A DNA stretch of 64,000 bases from NCBI GenBank assembly GCA_030247855.1, contig JAPDRN010000015.1:1-64000 (forward strand), in the 5' to 3' direction. Shown one piece after another: positions 20,977-30,049 of the stretch (positions within the stretch are counted from its first letter, which is position 1; every line of letters starts with the position of its first letter). Both the position numbers and the translations under genes were made by a program. This DNA is from Knufia peltigerae. Its lineage: Eukaryota; Ascomycota; Eurotiomycetes; Chaetothyriales; Trichomeriaceae. A model generated the notes under the pieces. It was not told where the DNA came from and ran no database searches. It was given only the letters and a program-made list of their open reading frames with translations.

Positions 20977-21417
20977 TCAATTGCTGATGTATGCGTGCAG
21001 GGTCATTTCAAAGACCGAACCCTGGTACCCTTCTGGAACCATGAGCCCCGTCAACACCGGCCGGTTATCCCCCAGATATCTGCGCTTGGTGCTTTGCAGG
21101 GCGCTGACGAACGGTTCATCCAGGCTGGTGTAGTACAAAGTCATCTCGTACACGTTTTGCCATCCCTGGGCCACCCCGGCGGCTTTCAAGACCCTCTCGG
21201 CGTTCTGAAACGCCTGGTCGACTTGTTCTTGAATATCTTCTGGGATGGACCCGTCCTCCCTGAAGCCACATTGGCCGGATGTCACGACGAGAGAGACGTT
21301 CGGAGGGACGACGACCGCCTGGGAGGCTGATAGATCACCGGCAATCTTGGATAGAAAGCCAGGCGGGTTGGACGTGCGGAGGCCGTCGCGGCTGGAAGTG
21401 TTTTGGTCGGATCCCAT
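20977..21417 (-). CDS. RidA/YjgF/UK114 family enamine/imine deaminase
   Basis: A single exon of 146 aa. The first true ATG is at 21417; the longer frame opens with GTG. Family blocks are VTSGQCGFREDGSIPEDIQEQ, QAFQNAERVLKAAG and YLGDNRPVLTGL, with R119 at the position of the substrate-carboxylate arginine, followed by an acidic residue (E137) near the C-terminus. RidA proteins hydrolyse reactive 2-aminoacrylate-type enamines/imines released by PLP enzymes and amine oxidases. Between an aminotransferase remnant and a DAO-type flavin oxidase it would plausibly hydrolyse the imine made by the oxidase. There is no targeting peptide, so it is probably cytosolic. It is divergent from the oxidase with motif sites between them. 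Confidence 0.9.
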   Translation of the reverse strand: MGSDQNTSSRDGLRTSNPPGFLSKIAGDLSASQAVVVPPNVSLVVTSGQCGFREDGSIPEDIQEQVDQAFQNAERVLKAAGVAQGWQNVYEMTLYYTSLDEPFVSALQSTKRRYLGDNRPVLTGLMVPEGYQGSVFEMTLHAYISN

Positions 21418-21705
21418 TTTTGGCTTATTCCTTAAAGTGCTGGGGAATGGAGTGGGGGCAAGGAGGTTGTCTGGTGTAGTTTTCAAAGACGATCGTTGGT
21501 TGGAAGCATACACAATTTGTACTCTAGAATCTCATCCGGGGAAACACCTGCTCCTCGACATGCCTGGGGGTTTTATTCTCGCCTCATAACGATAACCACC
21601 GCGCTTAACTTTGCTCCGTCAGGTTCTGACGCGCAAATGTCCGCTTGACCGGAGGTGGACTGCGGTCAATTGCAAAGGTCCAGAGCCAGCGGTCGAACTC
21701 AACGG

Positions 21706-21713
21706 CGGCTCCG
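21706..21713 (-). promoter_or_regulatory. CGGAGCCG cluster motif, RidA side
   Basis: Exact 8-mer on the minus strand in ATCCCCGGAGCCGCCG, about 290 bp upstream of the RidA start. Confidence 0.65.
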
Positions 21714-21969
21714 GGGATGCTTACGTGGATGGTGCCCGGTCGTCCCACAGCCGGGCATATCATTGAGCCAAGCGATAAAGTCATCAAACCTCCTGGCTGT
21801 CTTCAGCGGCGTGGAAGCAGAGCAGCTTCCGGTACCGAGCAAGATTCTATGAGTTTCGAGATAACATAAGATATGCATTACGAGATAGGCTGTGAACGCC
21901 AGTTGCAAACCAACGGGGTTGAATCTGCTTGGACCAGCTCAAACCATCTGTAAATCTGGCCTCTCCATC

Positions 21970-21977
21970 CGGAGCCG
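21970..21977 (+). promoter_or_regulatory. CGGAGCCG cluster motif, flavin oxidase side
   Basis: Exact 8-mer in ATCCGGAGCCGCGTG, about 118 bp upstream of TATAAATC of the oxidase gene. Confidence 0.65.
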
Positions 21978-22183
21978 CGTGACAATGTGAACTTTCGAGT
22001 GTTGCCTGACCGGTCTTCCTTAACCGCGACTCAACCTGAAAGCACTAACAAACCATTACAGTATGTAGTATTTACAGAAGGGTAGTTCTTCCAGTATAAA
22101 TCCAGCGACAAAGGTTCGATACTGAGACTCTCAATCTTCTTTTGCTTTTGAAACCAACCAACCATCAGCCGATCTACGACGCC

Positions 22184-23771
22184 ATGGCCCTCCATGATTT
22201 CTCCCGTCATGCGACGGACATTTTGATAGCGCAGATGAACGCCGACCCGGGCATCCCGACGAGCAACCCATCTGTCTCCGGCTGGCAGGTCCCTCCTCAC
22301 CCGTTGTCTGAAGCCCGGTCAGCGAATTTGCCCCCCGTCACGGAGTTTGCCATCATCGGCTCGGGCGCGTCCGGTTGCAGCGTCGCCAGCAACCTCCTGC
22401 AGAACGAGCTGTCCGGCGATCAGAGGGTCACGGTGTTCGAGGCACGCACTCTGACCAGCGGCGCCACCGGCCGCAACGGGGGCCAACTGTTGACGCACAT
22501 TCCCAAGTTCTACAAGACTTATGCTGAGGCGCACGGGAAAGAGGCGGCGGGACGCATTGCGCGGTACGCCCTGAGGACGGTGGACAAGATGGTCGATATA
22601 GCCTATTCCGAGGATCTCGGGGCGTGTGAAGTCAGGAAAGTCCGAGATGTCATGGCATTCGAGGACGAGGAAGGTTTCAACGCGGCTGTTTCGTCGGTTC
22701 GCCTGTACGAGGAAGCACTGTCGGAGGAGAATGACAAATATTCGATCATTGACAAGGATTCGGCAAAGAAAGTAAGCATGGCCCGAAAACAATATCTGGA
22801 GAGCTTCCATGCTTTCATGAGAGAATCATCTGCTGACGACGAGGCTGTTTGTGTAGCATCACCAACTCAAGAATGCGGTTGGGGCTTTGACTGCCACAGC
22901 TTGGGCATTCTGGCCATACCGTCTATTCACTGGGATCTTCCAGCGGCTTCTTGACCGCTACCCGAACCGCTTCTCCATCGAAACCCGGACACCGGTGCTG
23001 TCGATCGACTACGCTCCCGACACGGACAGCAAGTATCCTTACATCCTGAGTACCCCACGCGGCAAGGTCCGGGCTTCTCAGGTCTTCCACTGCTGCAATG
23101 GATTCACCAGTCATCTCCTGCCACGGCTCCAGGGCAAGATCTTCCCGTACCGTGGGACGATGTCTCTCCAGGGCCTCGGCGCCCAGGAACCGAACTTGGG
23201 TTCCAAGAACCTCTGGCTGTTCTACCGACCGTCGACCTATGACTCTCGCACTGGCATTCTGGATTCGAAGCTGTACTATCAGCACCAGAACGCGGTGACG
23301 GGGGAGATCTTCTGCGGGGGAGGCGTGCGGCGTCTGGACGGGATCATCAAGAGCGACGACGAAGAGGTGCCCGCCGAGACCCTGGAAACCCTAGAACACT
23401 TCGGCTCCAAGATGTTTGATCGGCCGGCAAGTGAGCAAAAAGCCGAGGGAGAAGACACGTCAACTCCCTTCAAGCACCTCCAAGCCTGGACGGGCATCAT
23501 GGGTATGACTCCAGACATCCTGCCATTTGTGGGCAAAGTGCCGCAAAGCGTTACCGGCAGGGCGGCGGAGGGCGGTGAATGGATCGCTGCGGGATACAGT
23601 GGCTATGGCATGCCACAGTGTTGGTCATGCGGCGAGGCTATCGCCAGGATGGCCCTGGGAGAATCGAAACCTGACTGGCTTCCAGAGCCCCTGCTGTTGA
23701 GTGAGAAACGGTTGACCGATGGGCGTCTGAGCCCTGAAGCAGCCCTTACCTACTTCGTTAGTCCGCATTAG
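22184..23771 (+). CDS. FAD-dependent amine/amino-acid oxidoreductase (DAO family)
   Basis: Exons 22184-22771 and 22857-23771 (85-bp intron, GTAAGC...TGTAG) encode 500 aa. The dinucleotide-binding motif GSGASG is at residues 59-64, followed by VFEARTLTSGATGRNGGQL, the signature of DAO-family enzymes such as gamma-glutamylputrescine oxidase. The C-terminal FAD block is WIAAGYSGYGMPQCWSCGEAIARM. It probably oxidises a C-N bond with oxygen, giving an imine plus hydrogen peroxide, which fits the adjacent RidA imine hydrolase. No clear peroxisomal SKL-type end was seen (it ends VSPH). TATAAATC lies 89 bp upstream and the cluster motif at 21970. Confidence 0.9.
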
Positions 23772-24448
23772 AAGCATAGATATGCCATGTAACGGGTGAG
23801 ATGGATTTGCAGGACGCGAACCAGGACAAGACAATAGGGAAATCATCATCGCCGTAGCGTGACCAAAATTCTTGAGATAGGAACGATCATCACAGACCCT
23901 GCGTAAGGGCGTTTCGGAGGCGCCAGCATCACAGTGCCGGCTCACCCTCGGTGGATGGGGATTGCAGGAAACGTCAGATGCACATCTTCTCCTTCCTTGT
24001 AAGGTCGCTTCGATCCCCCAATAGCATCCTGGCCATGTGCAGAGTCTGATAACCCAGAACGGGGATATCTGTAGATGTTATAACCGTTCTGTCGGCCCTC
24101 TTTGGGCAGAAATGGGGAACTACGAGAACACTACATTTTGGTTCCTCTTGCTTAGTGAATGGCATTGCTCCGGTGGGGGGCGTGCTATGTGCGATACAAT
24201 GTATCAGACAACAGAAGTGGCATCTTCATAAACTCCATTCAGCCAGAAAACACGAAGACACCAATTGCAAACCTCTCATCGCTGATTTCTTGTCGCCTCG
24301 AGAGGTCGTTGCCCAGATGTACCCTTTTTCGACGAGATATCTCCTCTTATTGCCCTTCCACAAACTAGATTCTCGAGATTTTTCTCATTTTTCCAGCCAG
24401 TAAGAAAAGCAACAACGCCTGAGAAATCCTTCCGGGAGTATGCCAGGA
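23772..24448. other. Intergenic stretch between convergent gene ends
   Basis: 677 bp between the flavin oxidase stop and the saccharopine-dehydrogenase-like stop on the other strand. Only short non-conserved frames occur; nothing recognised. Confidence 0.5.
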
Positions 24449-25819
24449 CTAGGACGTGGGGGATTCGATGATGTCGTGTGAGGGGACACCGACCTGCTCT
24501 AGCATCTTGTAGAAGACTTGCGGTTCGACCCAGTCTTCAGGCGCAAAGACACCACTCCGGGTTTTGTCACTGTCCTCCAACGCCAAAACCATGAAAGCAG
24601 CACAAGCGACCCCGGTTACGTGTGATACCGATCTGAAAAGACCTGAGCCCTCACCGCACGTAGGTGTGCGTTTGATGGCCACTGCTGGATGGCCGTTGTG
24701 AGTGCCGGTGGCGCGGACGAGCAGGGCGCCCTTGTAGGGAACCGTTTCGCCTTTGGACGCTTGTCGAACGAAGTTGACGAGTTGCGACATCGTGACCTCG
24801 CCCTTCCAGATTTGCTCAAATACTCCCGTCAGGGCGTAGAACATGGGCCCAAGTGATCGTCCAACATTCGTGGCACGCTGCCACAGGCCAGCGGCGCTCA
24901 AGGGTCCGGCGAGTAGGCCAGGGTTGGACCCCAAAAGCACCTGAACCCAGTCTTTGGAAGCAATCTGATCACTTCGCAGCCGGTCGTAGAACTCAACCGC
25001 GTCTTCAATGGTGATGTCGCCGCGACGGTGGGCGGTGGCGAGGCCTCGGGCGATCCCCATCTTGAGGGGCGGATCCAGGCCGCCCATGCATCGGATACGG
25101 TTGGCCTTTGGAAATGCACGCACAAGAGTGATGGGCTCTGGGTGTGCTGTCTCATGTAGCGGTTGCTCACCGGCCGAGCCAACCATCGGAACATAGGTGG
25201 TTTCGAGAAACGTCTCGTGGACCGTGGGCCGCCCGTTCTCCCACGTCAAGCAGGGCCCGGCGGCGATATGCAAAAGGTGCTCGAGCACGGCTTTGCCGGC
25301 GTAGAACCCTCCGTGACCAGTCAGCCAGCAAATATCGAGCACGTCGATGGAATCCAATTCCTTTGCGACGTCGAGCGCCATCACGTTCGTCATGCCAGGC
25401 GAGGCGCCACAGTTGATGAAGCAGGGGATCCCTGCTTCCTTTGCCGTTTCGTGTAGGTCGAGTGAGACTTGCGTACTCTCAACGTCATCGTCAAAGTCCA
25501 GATAGGGAATCTTTGCCTCGATACATCCTTTGATGACTGGTTCTGCCGTCCGCATATATGGCCCTGCACCGAGCACCACGAGCCCGGCGCCCTTGATGGC
25601 GTCTCGCAGTGCGACGGGGTCGAATAGATCCAGCTTCAGGGTTGTCGCCCGTCCAGACGGAAGTTCCGCTTGAAGCGAATCAAGCACGGCCGTGTTGATG
25701 TCGCTAAGGACGAGCGGCACTGTGCTTGCTGCTGCAAAGCACTTCACTGCCACCTGGCACACGCCACCAGCCGCGCCGATGAAAACCACGCGCTTCTGCG
25801 CATGGTGGGTATTGCTCAT
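24449..25819 (-). CDS. Saccharopine dehydrogenase-like / carboxynorspermidine-synthase-like reductase
   Basis: A single exon of 456 aa with ATG at 25819. The N-terminal Rossmann motif VVFIGAAGGVCQVAVKCF is followed by VLGAGPYMRTAEPVIKGCIEAKIPYLDFDDD and the family-typical INCGASPGMTNVMALD. This places it in the saccharopine-dehydrogenase-like superfamily, whose members reduce an imine formed between an amine and an oxo-acid or oxidise the resulting secondary amine. Next to RidA and a flavin amine oxidase, a role at an imine or secondary-amine step is plausible; lysine biosynthesis is unlikely because this is an accessory cluster copy. The substrate is unknown. Two cluster motifs lie upstream at 26101 and 26297. 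Confidence 0.85.
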   Translation of the reverse strand: MSNTHHAQKRVVFIGAAGGVCQVAVKCFAAASTVPLVLSDINTAVLDSLQAELPSGRATTLKLDLFDPVALRDAIKGAGLVVLGAGPYMRTAEPVIKGCIEAKIPYLDFDDDVESTQVSLDLHETAKEAGIPCFINCGASPGMTNVMALDVAKELDSIDVLDICWLTGHGGFYAGKAVLEHLLHIAAGPCLTWENGRPTVHETFLETTYVPMVGSAGEQPLHETAHPEPITLVRAFPKANRIRCMGGLDPPLKMGIARGLATAHRRGDITIEDAVEFYDRLRSDQIASKDWVQVLLGSNPGLLAGPLSAAGLWQRATNVGRSLGPMFYALTGVFEQIWKGEVTMSQLVNFVRQASKGETVPYKGALLVRATGTHNGHPAVAIKRTPTCGEGSGLFRSVSHVTGVACAAFMVLALEDSDKTRSGVFAPEDWVEPQVFYKMLEQVGVPSHDIIESPTS

Positions 25820-26100
25820 ATTGAAAAGCTATGTTCGATCACGACGCCAGGAGGGTGGTCCAAAAAAACTATGCACAGTGTCCAGCTGAGAATATTCTGT
25901 CTGTTCAACGCCTTTTATTCAAGAAGATGCTCGGGAACGACCGTGTGGCTCTGTTGGTGGGCGGTTATACCTTCGTCATCCTAATGACCCGCGAGCAGCA
26001 ATGAGATTACCGCATCAGAAGTGTGGTAAACCTCAGTAAGGTTGGCTCAAGCTCCGGAATGTTTCTGCTGTTACACGGCGAAATCGAGATCCCATAGCTA

Positions 26101-26108
26101 CGGCTCCG
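26101..26108 (-). promoter_or_regulatory. CGGAGCCG cluster motif, saccharopine-dehydrogenase-like gene (proximal)
   Basis: Exact 8-mer on the minus strand, about 280 bp upstream of the ATG at 25819. Confidence 0.6.
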
Positions 26109-26296
26109 AGTTCACACTCAATGCTTAGATATCAATCAGTGCACAACGACGGCTGGGATTTATGCCGTCAAGAAGATTTCTGGATGAGGGGCAACGGACG
26201 CTCTAGGTGTACTGATCGGCCGAGGGGGCCTGCGCAGCCCATATTCTCAGGTGTGCTGTCCAGACACAACCCTGTCAAAGCGAGATCCGTCGTCCG

Positions 26297-26304
26297 CGGC
26301 TCCG
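26297..26304 (-). promoter_or_regulatory. CGGAGCCG cluster motif, saccharopine-dehydrogenase-like gene (distal)
   Basis: Exact 8-mer on the minus strand in CGCCGGAGCCGCGGAC, with the CCGCGG extension on its other side. Confidence 0.6.
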
Positions 26305-26881
26305 GCGTCGATCGACTGGGTGGGTCGAGATCAACGTTGGGGAAGAAAGCCTTGTTGAGTTTTGATATAGTAAGACGTCTCCTCCCCTCTTGCTTATCAT
26401 GTCCGGCAGTCTCGGACTGTTAGCGACAGCCGGTTCCGAATACCTGCACATCGTCTGGTTTGCGATAACCACCACCCGCGTTTGCAAGAACAGGCGACAC
26501 GAAAAATAATGCATAGTGCTAGCTCATCTGGTAGGATTAGAGTCCCCACCAGGCCGTCGGTTTATGTTTGTAGTTGATGCAGGTCATGAGCGAAAGCTGT
26601 GTCTGCTGGCAGTTGTGTTGTTGCAGCTTGATACCGACGGTTAAAAACTATCCAGCGTTTCGGTCCAAGACATTCTCCACTTAATGACCCTCAGTCATGA
26701 GACCTTGAGATCTCGTCGAAAGCGATAAGAGATCGTTCGAGAGACCCGAGTAATACTACAAGCACAGCACTGGACAGGAATCATAGATTTGCCTACGTGC
26801 ATTGTTGGCTTCAACACATCACAACGACTGGTCAACAGGGCGTCGATGACCACCAATTCAGCAATGTCTGCCGTTTTACAA

Positions 26882-27607
26882 TCACAATTTCTGCCCGGCC
26901 GAAACCCACAAACCTTCAGCCTCCGAATAGATGGTCCCATCTTCCCCGATCAGCTGGCCTCTCACATACCACTTCCGCCCATGTGCAGCTTCCAACCAGC
27001 ACTTGACCACGACCGTGGACGGTGACCGCACCGGGGCGAGGTATGAGATTGTCAGCTTCGCCGTGTAAATCAACTCTCTCGCATCAGTCGTCAGCTGCCT
27101 TCGAGCTTCCACGCAAAAGCTCAATGCCTCGTCGAAGATGGCGCACAGCGCCCCTCCGTGGACAACGTCCGCAAATCCATTCAGGCCATTGTTCAGATGC
27201 AGGAGGAGCAATAGATCAGACTGATGAGTGTCCCGAATCTTGCGGGTGGTGCGCCCATTGAGTGTGCCAATTGGTGGGGTGTCGGTCTGTTGAGGAAGGG
27301 GGACAAATGCCTTGGGGATCAATGCCAGCCAGTGCTGGATCGTGTCGTCGCCTTGGAGCGTGCGGGCGAAGAAGTTGTCATCATTGGTCGATTTGGGAAT
27401 CCGAGAGGTCGTCTGGACTGCTTTGAACTCGGGGTTGTCAAGGTAGTCTTTGGTCCAGGGAAGTGAGCGGAAGTAGTCAAGCTCATCCTCAGGGGCTGGC
27501 GTGGAGTTGATGAAGGCTAAAAAGTGTGCCCACGTTGGAGTCGTCATTGTCCAGTTGTGTGGTGTGGAGGGTAGAGGCAAGACGCTGGACGTGGATTGAA
27601 ATGGCAT
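26882..27607 (-). CDS. PaaI/4HBT-type hotdog thioesterase
   Basis: A single exon of 241 aa; the start at 27607 is the first ATG, and a second at residue 21 is also possible. The C-terminal half is a hotdog-fold thioesterase with the diagnostic DVVHGGALCAIFDEALS (H150-G-G) and a conserved KLTISYLAPV strand. The N-terminal 110 residues are longer than in bacterial PaaI but usual for fungal homologues. It probably hydrolyses an acyl-CoA thioester, releasing the end product or recycling CoA. It is the last gene of the motif-bearing block; the site at 27715 lies about 110 bp upstream. Confidence 0.88.
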   Translation of the reverse strand: MPFQSTSSVLPLPSTPHNWTMTTPTWAHFLAFINSTPAPEDELDYFRSLPWTKDYLDNPEFKAVQTTSRIPKSTNDDNFFARTLQGDDTIQHWLALIPKAFVPLPQQTDTPPIGTLNGRTTRKIRDTHQSDLLLLLHLNNGLNGFADVVHGGALCAIFDEALSFCVEARRQLTTDARELIYTAKLTISYLAPVRSPSTVVVKCWLEAAHGRKWYVRGQLIGEDGTIYSEAEGLWVSAGQKL

Positions 27608-28250
27608 CGTCTCAGATTATCTACCTAGGTACATAGGCACACAGTGGGTGACGGTTCTCTCACCACAGGTTCGTCTGGATGGTCTGGATGGTCTGGGTAG
27701 CCGAAGCTTAACCCCGGAGCCGCTGGGGAAGGACGCTGTAAAGACACAAGCATGTTTCTGGCTGCCAGGGTGAAGCTGCGGGTGGACTATCTGCTGCTTT
27801 ATGGAGGGAGAATGTAGTCAGTGCTTCGAATAATGATAGCCTTCTCGCTATATGAAGCATGGGAACACCGCGTAGATGCGTAAGTCAACGGGTTCCTAAC
27901 GACAACGCCAGGCTGTACTTACCTAGGTACGCGATGCTCGCCGGCAGCTACTTAAGTACTAGTAGCTAAGTTATAGGCGAGGTCGGGTGACCTGCCTTGG
28001 CGCGAGTGCACAGCCGAGGAGCCTCGCCTGGCCTGTCGTAGGCCCTGAATTGCAGCGAAACTGCACGCCTATGCAGTTTGTCTATCCGCAATGAAAGCAG
28101 CAAAAGTCCAGGCTCAGCCCTCCAAGCTAACGAACAGCCATTCATGCGACCAGTGCTTCAAAGTTTCCAGCTACTCTTGGGCAAGGTTTATAAGTTCTAT
28201 CCCGCGAAGCCAGTCTTCCTCAGCTACTATATACTTTTTGAAATTGGTTC
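27608..28250. other. Thioesterase promoter and edge of the transposon island
   Basis: Holds the cluster motif at 27715-27722 and a short tandem GGTCTGGAT repeat near 27675-27697. Two copies of the palindrome TACCTAGGTA occur (27622-27631, 27920-27929), and a 7-bp inverted repeat AGCTACT/AGTAGCT lies at 27946-27967. A small open frame at 28078-28299 crosses into AT-rich sequence and looks non-coding. Confidence 0.5.
27715..27722 (+). promoter_or_regulatory. CGGAGCCG cluster motif, thioesterase promoter
   Basis: Exact 8-mer in ACCCCGGAGCCGCTGG. It is the rightmost motif of the block, 0.5 kb before the transposon island. Confidence 0.65.
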
Positions 28251-28768
28251 TGCCGTCTATAGTACAGCTTTAAGCTTAGAATTATTCATTATTAGTTAGG
28301 CTATTATAGATTTAGGATACTCTAGTATACTTTTAGAGGTAATGATAATTTTGTTCTATACTATTTCACTTTAACTATACCTAATATACTAAGGCTATAT
28401 TAAAGCTATATTTACTATTAGTTATTTAACTTATAGTGTTTATAAATAAATTTTCTTTTACTAATTTTAGTTACTTAAGGTATAATGAGCTAGAATTAAG
28501 TAAAGATAAACCTTTAGACATACTTAATAAATGATAAAACTAAAAGTGATAAGAATTAATAGTTTCATAATAATATAGTGAGATAAATAGTCACTAATAA
28601 TTTATTAGTGTAATGAAAGTCATAAAAGGAAAGTTACGCTAGTAACACTAAGACTTAATTTATATATGTAATAACTATCACTATAGACTGGAATAGTGTT
28701 AAGGTACCTGTGAGTGATAGGTCCCAGTTAAAGGTAATGCCTATAAAGTGAGTTCTAGTTAAAGGTAG
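28251..28768. repeat. AT-rich, RIP-like stretch
   Basis: A sharp switch to AT-rich sequence with no coding frames, resembling 1-3100. A short direct repeat (AGTTAAAGGTA) occurs around 28728 and 28757. It is probably transposon debris; the family is not recognised. Confidence 0.6.
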
Positions 28769-28773
28769 GGTAC

Positions 28774-29171
28774 TGTTACGAATCAGGCCTGGTCGCAGGC
28801 CGCATACTAAGCTGTGACGACAGCTAATGATACCGATAAGGAAGGATAGCCAAGGAGGAATCACATGCAGTAACAATCGCGGCATAAGCTCTAGCTACGC
28901 TCTGGGGAAATCACGTGACCTATGTTTCTATATTATCTCTGTCCCAGTAGAGAAATAGAGTATATATAGGGACATATCTATATAAGCACAGTCATTACAT
29001 AGCTTTATCACGTAGTTAACTTCGTTCACGATCATACCCATACGTTTTGGTTGTGATCACTTCGCTCGTGTACTCGCTCAAGTACCGCGCTCTCAGTGAC
29101 CTCGCCTCTTATACTTCCCGCCTATCGAGACCATACGTCTTGTGACACCCTGTGTGGAGCGAAACGTAACA
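28774..29171 (+). mobile_element. Solo LTR, 398 bp, with 5-bp target-site duplication
   Basis: Begins TGTTACG and ends CGTAACA, the inverted TG...CA ends of a long terminal repeat. It is bounded on both sides by GGTAC (28769-28773 and 29172-29176), a 5-bp target duplication typical of LTR-retrotransposon integration. A TATATATAGGG segment inside would be the LTR promoter. The inner element was lost, presumably by LTR-LTR recombination. Confidence 0.8.
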
Positions 29172-29176
29172 GGTAC

Positions 29177-30003
29177 TTAATGATTACTCTTATAGGCGTC
29201 TACACCGCTAACAGGGAAACACCAGGGACACCTAAGATAGCCTGCGTTAACTGGTTGAGAAAACAAAAGTGCCTAATATCGTGCCTATAAGAGGGCCTAT
29301 TCTCAGGGAGAAGAGTGCCTACAGTAGTTCTAACCTAGGGGCATCCATAGGCGTCCCATACTATAAAAGGCGTAAATCGGCGAGCACTAGGTGCGCACAG
29401 GGCTGGTCTGTAATAGCGACAACAACAAATCTCGAACTCAGACGTCGTCCTAACCCGTAGATACTCTTTCGTAACCTGCACTGCAATCCTGCAACGCCCT
29501 ATAGACTCTGTCAGCGTTCTTGTTGACTTCAGGCACTCGCCGCTTAGTCGTCCTAGCCACCTGTGTCCGTACAGGCGCACTCGACATTCACAGGGCCACG
29601 AGGCAATAAGTTACTCGTTCAGCATCAGCGCGTCACAAAGAACCTCACACTCATACTCCAGGGAAAGCTCGTCTCATTGCCTAGTTGCACGCACGCACGC
29701 GTGCCTAGGTGCTGTCTTGTTGCTGCTCCCTGTGTGATACCTTGTTTACTTGGTTGCTTGCTATCTACTCATTCTGGCTCCATTGCAAGGGTACTCACAT
29801 CACCTCCCGCAGGTACTCATAACAGCCAATCGGCAGTACCAGGAAAGACCTCAGTCTTTCTCAGTACAATATAGCGGCCAGTCCCTCGTTCACTTATAGT
29901 TAGTAAATTCAATTCTCTTGAGCCGCCACAACCACAGTATTACCGCCGAGTGGCTGCCGTCACAGCTTTGTCTACGGCCTCATGAGAGGCCTAATTCGTA
30001 ACA
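29177..30003 (-). mobile_element. Inverted LTR-related end with degenerate transposon sequence
   Basis: Read on the minus strand from 30003, the sequence begins TGTTACGAATTAGGCCT. It then keeps the solo LTR's AGGCCG and AAGCTGTGACG blocks at the same spacing, so it is a diverged relative in opposite orientation. The opposite end was not identified. The rest (29177-29900) has no intact frame; a minus-strand frame at 29335-29580 is of unknown nature. It ends 47 bp from the stop codon of the adjacent transporter gene. Confidence 0.55.
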
Positions 30004-30049
30004 CCTTGAACCAAACCGAACGGCTCGCGTCGGCACCAAATATCGGATC

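Larger units (their letters stand above)
21418..22183. promoter_or_regulatory. Divergent promoter region, RidA / flavin oxidase
   Basis: 766 bp carrying two cluster motifs (21706-21713 and 21970-21977), an AATAAAA element near 21571 for RidA and TATAAATC at 22095-22102 for the oxidase. No gene was seen. Confidence 0.6.
25820..26881. promoter_or_regulatory. Promoter region of the saccharopine-dehydrogenase-like gene and thioesterase 3' flank
   Basis: 1062 bp without a gene. It contains two cluster motifs (26101-26108 and 26297-26304). No other feature was recognised. Confidence 0.5.

Noticed and set aside
3822..27607. Possibility that the cluster contains a PKS, NRPS or terpene synthase core
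   Set aside because: No long multidomain frame, acyl/peptidyl carrier motif or DDxxD-type cyclase motif was found in any of the reconstructed genes.
28078..28299. Plus-strand frame of 73 codons before the AT-rich island
   Set aside because: It runs into RIP-like sequence and has no recognisable motif.
29335..29580. Minus-strand frame of 81 codons inside the second transposon island, considered as a gag fragment
   Set aside because: No zinc knuckle, protease or polymerase motif can be seen, so the family claim was dropped and the area kept as degenerate transposon sequence.
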